27,296 bases of DNA from Echinostoma caproni (taxonomy: Eukaryota > Platyhelminthes > Trematoda > Plagiorchiida > Echinostomatidae), in contig UZAN01047118.1 of the NCBI GenBank assembly GCA_900618425.1, positions 1-27,296 of the forward strand, read 5' to 3'. Below the pieces are notes generated by a model. The model searched no databases. It saw only the letters and a program-made list of their open reading frames with translations, and was not told the DNA's origin. A program made the translations under genes and the position numbers. Shown here in pieces: positions 10,855 to 22,320 of the stretch (position 1 is its first letter; each line of letters begins with the position of its first letter).

Positions 10855-11010
10855 CAATTAGCAAGTGAGAGGTACGGGTAGATTTCGCTTGCTATGAGGT
10901 ACCATGTTCGATCCCCATTTGGGTGGATGTGTTTGTACTACTGACGAGCCCCTCCGTTGCCACAAAAATCAAAACAGCTGTCTAATGCTTCTCAGTCTGC
11001 GTACGAGAAC
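10855..11010 (+). mobile_element. Degraded tRNA-derived SINE with a hammerhead-ribozyme-like segment
   Basis: The head has a tRNA-like layout: an A-box-like TTAGCAAGTGAGAGG at about 10858, then a B-box-like TGTTCGATCCC at 10905-10915. Next comes GGATGTGTTTGTACTACTGA, which contains the hammerhead core word CTGACGA (10941-10947), and then AAAACAGCTGTCTAATGCTT at 10971-10990. From memory of fluke SINEs (for example the Schistosoma Sm-alpha family) the corresponding order is stem I, CUGANGA, stem II, GAAAC, short loop, GUC, stem I. Here stem I still pairs partly (GTACTA with TAATGC: one mismatch, one G-U), and the cleavage triplet GTC is kept. Stem II is not evident and GAAAC has become AAAAC, so the ribozyme should be dead. 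The element lies just after the membrane-protein exon on the same strand. Its outer limits are estimates. Confidence 0.55.
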
Positions 11011-14000
11011 AATTTCTTGTGTAAGCAACCATATTTTGTTTTTGTCTGCATATCGCGTGAATTCCATTCACTGGGGTTGTCAAACAAAGGATATGTGAAC
11101 AGATTACCATCTAATTCTGCTCATTCTGCTGATGGACTATTGAAACCACAATCACAGCGTTCCCTACTCTGAGAGTCGTAGTTCATGCGATATCGACGCG
11201 TGATATATGTAACACCTGAAAGCTGTAGTTTGATCAATCAGTTTACCGGTCGACATCATTTATTTGGCCAGAATTGATCAGGCTCTCAAAACCATAGCTT
11301 AAGATTTATGTCTGTACATCGTACGCATTGTTGTTGAACGTTCTCAAAGTTAAATTTCGATAAACGTTAGGATAAACAGTCTAACCAGACTTTGTTCGGT
11401 TCATCTAGCACATGTTTGTTGGGAAGAGAAAAGCAGTTCTGCACTGAGAGCGTATCGATCCATTTCCAGTGCATTGTTCGAGAAGTTATGAAATCATGTG
11501 GACCGTTTTTCACGGTGCAATGATTTGCTGCTGCAGACCAACCACTCAGTTAGCTTCAAAACATTGTTTTTACGACCGTGACGCCTCTGTTTGATCTCAT
11601 ATGGTCTGTTCACCGCGTACAAGGAGACCGATTGATGAGGTAAAACAAAAGCCAGTTCCTTAGGATGCGTTGATTTTGAAAATATGGAACCATTGATGGA
11701 ACCAGGCAAATATGAGGTTAAAATCAATTTTGGGTACAGATCATGATTTAAAGCACGCATGAGATAGGTTTAAAGAATTTGTTTCACGTTATTGCCTTCC
11801 TGGTTGGAAAATTAACAACTGGACAAAATCATCGAAATGAATAATCAGTGCATGAGTGTTCTTCTTTCATTGGTATCCCGTGACGAGGAAATGGCATTCG
11901 AACCAATTTTTCCTTCACACTAGAGCAGTCCGCAAATCACGTGACGTGATGTGCAATCAAAGTGTCACAAGTGCACTGTGTGTCTGACTACGTGGGTGGG
12001 AACAGATAAACCGGCATTCCACCTTATCGAGTTTGATTCAGTCAAGATGAGGCAGCGAGTTTGTGTTCCTGATCGGGTCGGTGTGAACAGCGTTCAGAAA
12101 TAGTGCAATCCACACGTGTGGGTACTTACATAACATGCCAAACATGCCAATCCGTTTGGTGGTAGTCAATCAGTGAAACAGGTAGAAGAATTTCTGTCAG
12201 TTCTCACTAGTTTTCCTCTTGTTGAATGAAAGTTGAATGTTCACTCCAGTCTGCCTTGTTCGCTCCTCCTCATAGGCAGGGATACATGTGATATATGTGC
12301 ATAAGACCACCACGTCTCCGTCAATTAGCTAGATAGATACAAGTTATCCTAAAGTGACGCACATTTCACGGGATATTGTTTTATTTTTCAGTGCTCTAGT
12401 GGATAGAAAATTCAGGACAAAATTCTTTTGGGAAATGATCTCCCCCTCCCTCTCTCTCGCTTGTTGTCTTTCACGTTCACTGATATCCCATCAGTGCAGG
12501 ATGAAAGAGTTAACTTGTTTTCTTTTTTAAAGGTTAAATAAAATAATTAATGTAAGTCGTCAGACGAACAATAACTAGCAAATGGGTGACTCAACAAATC
12601 TCCCTGGAGGCACGAGACCGATAGCGCGGTCAGGCCTGCGTAGTCAATAACCTTCCGTTCACAGGAAGTGTATTTTCGTCAAAATAACCTCATTTGAGAC
12701 ACCAAGTTAATTTGTTTGGACAGCTCTTTCCGAACCAGTCCATTTATTAATCAAGTCTATGATTAGATGTTTATGAGTGGGTTGGATGCTACTACTCACA
12801 ACAACTGTGACTTAGGCATCCTAATTGCACAGTTTACAATAAGTAGTATATAAGAGACTCGACAAAATCTCCCAGTGTTTTCCATGCAAGGTTAATGCGT
12901 ATGCACGCACAGACGCCCGCCAGCCCGCACATACGCTCACGAAGTAGATACAATGATTAGGAAATGGGGCAAAAAGTTAGCAAAGGGGAATTGAAAAATG
13001 AGTACAAATTGTTTCCAAGCATGGTCTACTCGTACGTTTGTCTGAATCATCTCCATGTTGATAGCCCCATGTGAACAGTACTGCCCTTCGGGTACTGCGA
13101 TAGATCAGATAATCAAGCGACTATCCAACGTACGCGACTCATATTCTGTCGATATACATGTTTTAAACCAACAGGGAAATGTTTGCCAGTAGAAGCAATT
13201 TAATGAGCCTATACTCTGGGTCAGGCTAGTGAGTTTTATTGATAGGTAGTAGACATCCGAAACAACATAATAGTTCATCAGTTACAGTGGGAATAAAACT
13301 GTGCTGAGGTCAAAGATCCCGAATCGATCGAGTGAAGAAGGATACAAAATCGAACAAATCCCATTAAAATTTGATCGGACGGGAGCGCGAGAGAGCTACT
13401 AGCTACTGTATGTTGTAACCAAGACACAAAAATTGTATTCGATCGTTAGGTGCGACAACAATAAAGATAAAACCCATGTTTTCAAATAAAACAAGACTGA
13501 TACGAATTTCTAGTCCTCGTGTTATTTGTCTGCTTGCCCATTTTAGTTAAGTCTACCAAACTACCAAACACACACTTATTGATTGATTAATTGTATTCAC
13601 AGATTGAGCCAGACGGTTTGGATAGAAATGGTTTTGTTCGCCCNCTCCCCCCCCGCCATTAAAATTAGGGTTGTTTTCACTTCCGCAATGACTTGATCTG
13701 CGACTCGGTCGGGGAAAGAGAAAAATAGCATGTTAGAGTTTGAACTATGATAAAGCGTTTTCATGTTCATACGGATTACCCTAGTCCTTCCGGATTCATG
13801 AACGCAGTGACATAAAGTAAAAAAAGTGAACTCACCAATTCTGTACTCCTACATCGGTAGTCATAGTTGACACTTTTGTCGGATTCGATCCGTCCAATTA
13901 ATGCACAATTGCCCGGAACACTTCACAACTCAAGCACATTACATATAATGCACACTCAATTCATAATCAGCCTTGGTACTTGCCGGTGCTGGACAAGCTT

Positions 14001-15300
14001 TCTGACATCTAACCTGCACAGTAGAGAACTAAGATTGCGGAAAAAAATGCGTTCGAATTAACCCATGAAACGCTTCCCTGTTTTTATTTCTTGAGGAAAT
14101 AAACGAAAGTCCAAGGAGTGAACTTTATACACACCGAAGAAACAACGACCATACTTAATGAATATACTAAACTGAATGGACTCATTCATCCATTACAGTC
14201 TACATTCATATAGCCATGTAGTTCAGGTGGGAGGATTTCACCTCACGACCCAATGTCTAATTTTTGGTTAGTCCCCCACGGGGTAAAACAGCTATTCATT
14301 GCTGTTTGCTGGTCATTACACAAACTTTGATTGCTAACAAATAATGGAATTATCTTTCATGGTCGTATAACTTTGACTTTTAGGTTGATCAAAATGGTTC
14401 AGCTTAGGTATCATTTTACAGGAGTTTCATTCGGGGCTTTTGATTGAATCGGGAATTCAATATGTCTTTTACTCAACTAGTTGTCCGTGAAAGGTTTGAA
14501 CATACTTTCGATTCACTGATGAGAATTTGAGTGAGCCTGATCCAATATGATCCACTTCGACGAATTCTTACCCACTGATCTTAACATGTAATGGTGACGA
14601 CAATTGAATGATTATGGTCATTATGATCAAAACGGCAATCTGGGGGTTTTCGGTGCAAATCCTATCCCCATTAACCATCTTCCCTACTACTGTATTTATT
14701 AAGACACAGCCTTTGTATGATCACGACCCCCAATTCTAAAAGTTGAATGCACATTTGCATGCCCAGTAAATAAAAAGGAAGTAAAACCATTGGTATTTAT
14801 TTGAACAAAGGTTATTCTACACTAGAATTTCAACGTTGATAGCTTGTAGTTTAATAGTTATGGGAAAAATACATTTGGTTTCACTCTCATGTATAGAATT
14901 TCCCTATGAAAAAACCCAATCGAATCGCTTGAAATCGGATTTCATGTTTTTGTATTGGTCAATTCAGTCTAAGGCGTTGGATAGAACAACAAAAATGAAA
15001 CAGTCCATCACTTGTTACAAAACCATAAAACTGTTTTGATGAATTGTTTCCAGTTAAGATCCCACTTTTCATACAGAAAGAACGAAGCTGATGTTTGTGA
15101 GGTCATTTGGACTCATCTGAACATTTTAATTGAACCAATCCGACATTCATGGAATTAGATTCGTAGAAAAGATGCCTATCATTTGCTATCTGTCCTAATG
15201 TTTTCTGAAATGGTCCAGGTGGTCCACCAGTGAGCGGTCACCTGTTAGCTCTTTCCCTCCCTCTCTCTCTGGTTTTCATTACGTTCTCTCTCCTTCCTCC
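11011..15300. other. Gene-free stretch
   Basis: Only short chance ORFs on both strands (up to 88 codons, none with a recognisable motif). A C-rich run with one undetermined base (N at 13644) lies at 13641-13658. If the donor at 10623 is used, this would be the first part of a long intron of the membrane-protein gene. A motif-like stretch around 14210-14290 (CAGGTGGGAGGATTTCACC and onward) may be an old repeat, but I cannot name it. Confidence 0.45.
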
Positions 15301-15316
15301 GGGTTTGTGCAGACAC

Positions 15317-15371
15317 TGTTGCAGAACAAACCAAGCGCACTTGTTCTCCTGATGTGGCATTTTTCACATGA
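15317..15371 (+). CDS. Candidate terminal exon (weak)
   Basis: A long pyrimidine tract (15245-15305, CTCTTTCCCTCCCTCTCTCT and onward) ends in GGGTTTGTGCAG at 15316, one of the best acceptor-like sites in the window. Joined in phase 1 to the exon ending at 10622, the frame reads TVAEQTKRTCSPDVAFFT and then TGA at 15369-15371. The join is phase-compatible, but the peptide is too short to test by similarity and I see no AATAAA close downstream. It could equally be no exon at all. Confidence 0.2.
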
Positions 15372-15441
15372 AAGTTAGTGGGGGAAAACGTCGGATTACC
15401 ATGTGTGTGTGTTTGTGAGTATGACGTGTTGTTGAATGCAA

Positions 15442-15467
15442 GTGTGTGTGTGTGTGGGGGGGGGGGG
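15442..15467. repeat. GT microsatellite followed by a run of twelve G
   Basis: Seven GT units run into twelve consecutive G. Further GT-rich sequence lies just upstream (15400-15420). Homopolymer length is likely unreliable in the assembly. Confidence 0.85.
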
Positions 15468-15548
15468 CTAAATATTCTGTAGCGCAGAAAAACAGTGTAT
15501 GGCGAGGTAAGTTATCCACAAGGTGCTAAGTTTACTTTTATTCTCAAG

Positions 15549-15632
15549 GTCGGAGATTGAGAAGGAGTGTGCTGATGTATCAATAACTCCAGATTCGCGG
15601 CTTTCAGTTGAGAGAGAAAAAAGACCACTCAG
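15549..15632 (+). CDS. Candidate internal exon of 84 bases (weak)
   Basis: A T-rich stretch ending TTTATTCTCAAG (acceptor AG at 15547-15548) is followed by 84 open bases and a good donor, CTCAG|GTACGT. In the open frame it reads SEIEKECADVSITPDSRLSV and then EREKRPLR, a hydrophilic peptide. Its phase would be 2 at both ends, so it cannot follow directly on the exon ending at 10622 (phase 1); the frame reached from there hits TAA. Another exon would be needed in between. No family recognised. Confidence 0.25.
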
Positions 15633-16673
15633 GTACGTATTCCAACTCGCTACGAGCATGGTTAGGCTTTCAGCGCAAATAATTCAGATCATGAACTTCG
15701 GCGCTGAAAAACATGTTCAAACGCCACGGTATTTGTACAGTTAACTGGTCACCTCTCACGACAAACCAGGGGATATGAATGACTCCTGAAAGTAATTGGG
15801 TTCACCGAATTTATCTTCCACGGCCGGGTTTAGGCAAGCAATGTTACACTTTCTTCTTCAGAAGTGTGGATCAATTCATGTTGTTGGGGATGATTCGCTT
15901 CTCATAACTCATTTTAGAGACCGAACTGTGCGCAGGCAGTACTCAGGAGATTTATGCTAAGGTTAGCTTATAACATTGGATGATAAGTGATACGTTACTT
16001 AAACTATCAGTGAACAGAATGACTGTTGGAGTCTGTACAGTTCATCAGCCGAATTCCAGCCATTCATTTGTTCCGCAAACCAGCTAGTGGCTATTCGCCT
16101 GTCGCTCTGTTTCAATGATCAATCAGGGCTCAGATGTGATTGGTTCTTTTCTCTTTGAACCACGTCATGTTCCATGTTCCACACAACGAAATGAAGAGAA
16201 AAATATCCGCTTTATGCAGTTAGTTCCTTGCAGTATTTTCATGAGAGTGAGAGTAGCATCATTTTCATCAGCTATTTCGTGGTAATCTCATCAGCTGTGT
16301 TGAAGGCATTCAGATCACATTTGGCTGACAGAGTGATAGGTTCGGGGATAAGCAAACATTAACAGGAAAGAGAAATCGATCAATAGGGAGGGTAGGGTGA
16401 AAAAGCCCAACCGGATTGATCACTGGGTCAGGTAAAGTAATCATTGCAGGAGGTAGAGGTGGATGGATGGGGTCAGCCATACTCATCTCAGTAATGGAGA
16501 CATGAAAGAATCAGGAAATAAGCCCAAGTTTTCTTTTGTTTGACTCTTTCGTTTCATCAATCCCTGAGATAATCAGAATTATTCGTCATACTATGAAAGT
16601 AAAGCAAATTCCGGTTGTATTTTTTATTGGAAGAAGGACTGAAACGGCTTTGCTGTTATGCCCTTACAAATTA

Positions 16674-16684
16674 CCCCCCCCCCC
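16674..16684. repeat. Run of eleven C
   Basis: Homopolymer run in otherwise featureless sequence. Similar short C or G runs occur at 9264-9273 and 13641-13658. Confidence 0.85.
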
Positions 16685-17178
16685 TCATTCGGTCGAGGAT
16701 AACAACAAGTGGATGGATTGGCAATTATCAGCCTGCTAAAGTCTATTCTTATTCTTACGGACATTAGGTAGACCATCTTAAAGAAAAACCGAACGAACGA
16801 AACGTTGATGATATGGTTGTTTTATTTGTTATATGAAAGTAAACGAAGATAGGGCGTTTGCATGGTATTTACCAAAACGCTACCTGAACATGCCAAAAGA
16901 AGACAAACGACTGTTTTGCGTGTCTGGATGTGGAAATTTCACGACGGCTCAGTCAGGAAATCTGTGTAGCAAAAGTTGCACGTTCTAGATAGTATAGCTT
17001 TTTTTTTACTGGTTTTATTCTAATAGAATTACGGCTTGTTTATTAGGGATGCTATTCTAAACAGTGCGACAGAGTGATTTAGCAGACACTCTGGATGACG
17101 AATTAGGAGGACGTTACAATTATACATATATCCAAAGGATTTCATCCAAAAATACATGCAGACGTAAATATAACAAGA

Positions 17179-17550
17179 GAATAGATGCCTCATGCAGATG
17201 GCTTGGGAGTGGTCCAGCAAATTCCATTTAAAGGTGGGGATATCAGCTGGCTGAGTACCAAGCATTTGAAGTTGGTCGCTAGGTGCACTAAGCCTACAGC
17301 CAAACCTGTCGTGGTTTTCACAACTGCCCGCTTGCCAACACACCAGGTGACGGAACCACCATATGCTCACATCAACTCCAAGTGTATTTATCAATTCCAT
17401 CACAAATGCTCTCCATTAGCATTACCATCGTGAAGAGACCACTCTGTTCTCGAGTAACCAAATACATCCCGGTCTGGCTTAAGATATCATCAATGAGTGG
17501 AAACTTTGAAGTATGAAATAGGGAGCTCGATTCTTGCATCATACTACGTT
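17179..17550 (+). mobile_element. Penelope-like retroelement remnant (linker and GIY-YIG side)
   Basis: The frame open from 17185 reads LGVVQQIPFKGGDISWLSTK, then KPVVVFTTARLP, then AHINSKCIYQFHHKC. In Penelope-like elements the same order of 'v.~iPykgd..s......~', 'vvfts.rl' and 's.ciY.FtC.C' links the reverse transcriptase to the GIY-YIG endonuclease. After a frameshift near 17405 the text continues KRPLCSRVTKYIPVWLK, and after another shift DIINEWKL followed by a stop, matching the endonuclease-side 'R....Ri.EH.P.WL' region. The catalytic GIY and YIG words are not preserved. The piece is truncated on both sides and frame-broken, so it makes no protein. A strong donor-like CGCAAG|GTAAGT lies beyond it at 17590, probably by chance. 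Confidence 0.75.
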
Positions 17551-17599
17551 TGGTCGAATTGAAGATGACACACTAAGCACCGTCCGCAAGGTAAGTTTT

Positions 17600-19595
17600 A
17601 TCACCAGAATTTTTAAATACTCTGAGGCACTAGACAGTGAAAATTCAAAAAGAAACCATGAATCCCTGTAACGTTGATTGTAATCTTTTTGATCTCAGAT
17701 TCTATAGTCATTGATCATATATTGATGGTCACTTAAATAGCGGTATGTTTCTGTAGAGATGGAGCAAGACGACGCGGGAAGTGGAAATCTGTTTTTGACT
17801 CTTTCATCCAAATTTCACTGTTTGTTTAACTCATTCACGGAACAGATAATTTTTTCGCTCGTGGCAATTAAAAAATGCCCGAAATTCATTCATTCCCGGT
17901 CGAAAGGACCTGACTAGGTGTGTTCAAGATGCTGGCAACTGTCTGTCATTCGAGGGGCCTAGAATTACTGTGACAAATGAATCGCATCACAAAAGTTTGC
18001 CCCCAGCACGGCGTCGGCGGCATCGGCATCCGCTTGAACATGATGACGTAACCGATGACATGGTTCGCGTTCACCTCCTTTGCCTGTGTGCATACACGGT
18101 GCTCGACGAGAGAGAAAGGGTTTATTTAGGGTGGATGGGAAGCATTTACAAAGACGGGTATATTAAATAACTAACGCTAAAATTTAATCACATGAGTGTT
18201 ACTATATTTCTAGTCAATTGGTGACTGGGACCAATGGTTACATAATTTGTCCCATCCTCCTTTACCCATCTCCATACGTATCTCCTGTTCGTTTGAATAG
18301 GTTGGCAAAAATGAAAAATAGAGGAGACCAAAGTGAAAAAATTCCTTCGGTTTCATCGGTGCAAAAACGGCTTCTGGGCAGATTGGTATACGGTAGTGTC
18401 CGGTTACTGTATGACTGTGTGTGTTTGCGTGTGTATGTACATCCCGGTTCAAGGGCACTGAGTCGGCGGATGTGAGTTTAGTGTCACATTGCCGCGGATA
18501 GTTCGGGGTACTAATTGCCCACATAGCGATAGTCATTACAAGCAAGATGAATTAGGTCTGAAGTTGGTACTCGATGTGTTTTCAACACTCGGAAAAATGA
18601 GGGCTGATAGAAGCTTTTCGGTGAGGATCGGATGAGCTCATTTGTGCTAAACGGTTTCCATCACGCGGAGAAGTACAACGGCTGGGGAAAGCAGAGATTA
18701 AATGTGCACGTAACTCCTGTCATCAGGCGACTAGAGATTGACTGGTGGGAATATCGATTACTTGTGAAGCTGGAAATTTTTACTAATAAGAGAAGTCCGT
18801 GTCGTTCAGCTTAAGTGATATCATAGTCCCTAATACCTTCCATGTACTGCGATAGTTACTTGCAGCTCGAAGGCATCAAGCGAAAATAATCAACATGAAC
18901 TGGAAGATATCTTGATTGTTTGTGATATTACGGCTTTACGTGCTATCACCAAGTATAAAATGTATATAAAATTGTAACCAGCTCTGATGTGAGCGNATTA
19001 GTACCAACCAACACTGCTTCCATGCGAGGGGTCTGAAGTTGAACTTACCAGCCAGAGGTACACCACTGGTGAGAGTAAAGTCAGAGTCTAGAGCTTCTGA
19101 AGTCTATGAAGCCAAATGTCTGAACGGTGGATTATGTGCAAAGATGCGATCTGAATTGGGGCTTACATTCAGAAATCCTTAGAGCCAATGTGAAACGTCT
19201 GCATGATTGACAAGAGAGAACTGAAGGCTGTAAGGTTTCATTTTATTAAAATCTCTAAAATGCAACTCAGATTTAATTGTGAAGGATTCAGCATCAGTTC
19301 CAAATTGTTATACACTTTAGATAGGATTTCTGGACATAAATAACCCCGCCTCTTTCACTGAGACCAAACAAGCTTTCAGACGTCGATTTTTAGTTCCTAC
19401 CGTGCAATCGACTCCTCTGTAGAATCGTAAGCAATAATTCTACATCAGATGAAACTCATTTAGCTATGAGTTTACTATGTCAAATCATCAAAAACGTTTG
19501 AGTTTTGGTACAAACCAAGACAAATTTGGGTGTCACCTGAACGGTATTTGCGGAATCAAATAACTCCCACGAGGAAATGCCTTTCGAACAAATAA
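17600..19595. other. Gene-free stretch
   Basis: Short ORFs on both strands (60-111 codons) without recognisable motifs; one undetermined base (N) at 18996. I see no repeat family or RNA gene. Confidence 0.45.
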
Positions 19596-20360
19596 TTGTA
19601 TGCTGTTCACATGCCTCTAACGCATGCCACTGACGAAAGGGATTTGGTAGTTATGATACAGGAGGACGTAGGATGTTCCACGTACTGTTCCAGAGCATCA
19701 TCCATGGCTATAAAGCAAGTAGGACCACTCAGACGTGCTTTCGGGCAGTTCGAACGAGCACCGTTCCCACGCTTTCTCTCAGCCGTCGTTCGGCCACACA
19801 CGGAGTGCGCCGTTCAAGTATCAAATTCATGGTTGAACCCCGACCGAAAGGCTCTAGAACGTCCGCAAAGGCTGGTAACAAAATTGATAAAAGGTCTGTA
19901 TAATATGACATACTCCGAAAGAGTGCAAATTTTGGGACTTTACTCATCTCAATGACGCCGACTTCCGGGAGACCTAATCTTGGCATATCACATACTGTAT
20001 CAACCCAACCACCCTTGCCGTTCTATCTCAAAATGATCATCTTAGGGGACATCCAATAAAGCTGAAGACCCAGAACAGCCACCTTGATTGCCGGCAGCAT
20101 TGGTTTGTAGTCAGAGTGTGCGGCGTATGCGATTCTCTTTCATCCGATGTAGTGTGTTCTCCTACAGTTGAACTATTTAACTCGCAACTTGATAAAGCAT
20201 TGGAACAATTAAAATTTCGACATCCGTGAGTGATCATGCAAATTACCATTATTATTATTTTCTCTTTGTGAAGTTATTCAAGATATTCTGTAAAAGTCCT
20301 ATGGGGCATGATAAGCTTTAGCTTTGTTTAATCGCCCATAATAAAACTTTGACTTTGACT
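19596..20360 (+). mobile_element. CR1-like retrotransposon 3' end, decayed
   Basis: The open frame at 19596-19955 reads HATDERDLVVMIQEDVGC, then LRRAFGQFERAPFPRFLSAV, then VRPHTECAVQVSNSWLNPDR, LERPQRLVTKLIKGLYNMTY and SERVQILGL: the known CR1 succession after the catalytic domain. After a frame change the C-terminus resumes at 20044 as RGHPIKLKTQNSHLDCRQ, FVVRVCGVCDSLSSDVVCSP and SQLDKALEQLKFRHP, ending at TGA 20227-20229. The 3' end is CCCATAATAAAACTTTGACTTTGAC, a short tail repeat. Everything 5' of the DLGV-like motif is missing or unreadable, so this is a 5'-truncated, frame-broken copy. Short ORFs on the opposite strand here are shadows. Confidence 0.85.
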
Positions 20361-22320
20361 AAGTGCAAGTAGATTGCATGCAGCAACTAGACAGATACAC
20401 AATTTAATCACAAAACACACCAGTACTACTCCAGAAAGAAGAAGTGTTTATTAAATGCAAGTATAATGAGTCGAGTTGCTGCGATCTATTTTATTTTTAT
20501 TAGATCCCGTTCAGAAATATGTCCGACAAATTAGTTCAGTTAATTCGTAGATCATATGGTGAATAATCCCTCAGTAAAGAACGATAAATGCACCCATTTG
20601 ATGTAAAAGTTTCCCGCTCATGAAAAGATTCGATCACCACTACAACTACTACTAATACGCGAAGCATTCAGTTCCTTTTCCTCTGGTTTGTATTTGATTT
20701 CGTGAAAAGCAAGTTCGATCATCATTTATTCAATGTGAACGCATGTACAGACACATCACGGGATTGACCATCATGTGACATTTACGAGTGCACACATAGG
20801 TTTCAGTTATGTGATGTAATCTGAAACCACGAACTGGGTTCTCTCCTCTTTTTGACGTGACGAAAACGTAGAAGATTGTACGTTGTATCAAATCAGGCAT
20901 TCGTGCGGATGTATACGCGCAACGCAAATCTTGAATGTCTTAGAAATATACTTCATACTGCTTGTAAGTACTGGTCAGCAATGCAACTCCAACAAGCCCC
21001 CTGATGAATCAAATTCGGACATGTGAGTTTGTCAACCGTGAATCGAGCCACTGGGTTGTTTAGGTTGGCTTCGGTGCTCCAGTTTAGATAAACACTGTAC
21101 TACAATAAAACCTATCTGTATCTGTCATTGGACGACACTGAATACGGCCGTTTTAACAGAAGTCAACACACCAGTATACCTCTAAATAGTTAACTTTCGT
21201 TGCGACTGATCAATCAATGTTACGCTATCATATGCTCATCCACCGATTTTAAGATTGCTTCAATCCTGAATTATCATTAATTTATTTGTGGTAACTTCAG
21301 AAGTTTGTTTGGGGGGAAATTATACATTACAACGCCCACCCGTCGCAACCAATAGATGTCTATTATCACACATACAAAGAGATTGACTCCAAGAGCAACG
21401 TCTTTGCCGTGGCTCCCGAACGCGACTGAGTAGGTATTCTCGAACTACTTGATCTCTTGAACTAGTTGGAGACCAACCAGTTTATCAAGAGAATTCACAA
21501 ATGAAACAAACATCGCTGTATAGCCTTGAAAATATCTTTTGCTGTGAATCGAGCCTAACGGAGACCCAATGATGTGAATCCCGAAGCTCGAAACGGTATA
21601 TGTAACAGTGATGCATAGAAATTCGGGTAACCAGTTAGCTGAGTAATATATATATATATATGTATATATTGATACTGTATATAAAATAGTTTCATTTTTC
21701 AACTTTCACGACCTGCCTTGAAGCTATTTACGGTAATTGTAATCAAACGTGACTGAAACTAACATAACAGTTCTCTTCGCATCAAACACCCACAATATTT
21801 GCAAATAATGGGAAATATTTGTAAATGGCGAAGAGGGTAGGTACTACCACAATTTATGAATTGCCATTTTGTAAAGTCAAAGATTCGTTTTGGTTTCTCA
21901 GATAATGCACTATATTGTTCCACAAAGTAGTCAAGAAATCGTAAAAGATGATTGACCATAATTTCTAACAGGTGTAGATTGAGAATGTTTAGTCAGGACC
22001 TTGTTGATTAAGCTAAACACAAGCTCTGTGTTAGTGATCTCATACTTTCTGTCCAGACAGCCCTGGTTTGTTAGTTATCATTTTTAGTATTTAATTAACG
22101 CTGGACTGTTATAAAAATATTGTGCTATTCTTTTTACATAAATCAGGAAGTTAGAATCATACAGGTTATCATAATTATTGCACAACGAGAGGTTGGTTTA
22201 AAATTGGGTTGATGACGTCTATGACCAAGGGCCAAGTTGTTTATGAGGTTTTCTCAGTGAAAAACTAGGATATCAACATTTTAATTAAAGTTACAGGTGT
22301 TTGAATATCACGCTTTTACA
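20361..22320. other. Gene-free stretch between two CR1-like copies
   Basis: AT-rich, with only short chance ORFs (64-85 codons) on the minus strand. A TA-rich microsatellite lies at 21644-21670. No domain, RNA gene or promoter recognised. Confidence 0.5.
21644..21670. repeat. TA dinucleotide microsatellite
   Basis: About nine TA units, interrupted by a TG, in an AT-rich stretch. Confidence 0.85.

Noticed and set aside
13641..13658. C-rich run with an N
   Set aside because: Sequencing ambiguity in a homopolymer, not a biological feature.
17029..17403. 124-codon minus-strand ORF
   Set aside because: Overlaps the Penelope-like remnant, whose + strand product is the one with family similarity.
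17581..17596. Strong donor-like CGCAAG|GTAAGT
   Set aside because: The only open upstream frame is the decayed Penelope-like remnant and no acceptor-bounded exon ends here.
18210..18545. 111-codon minus-strand ORF
   Set aside because: No motif; contains a His/Thr run from a GTGT-rich stretch on the + strand; likely chance.
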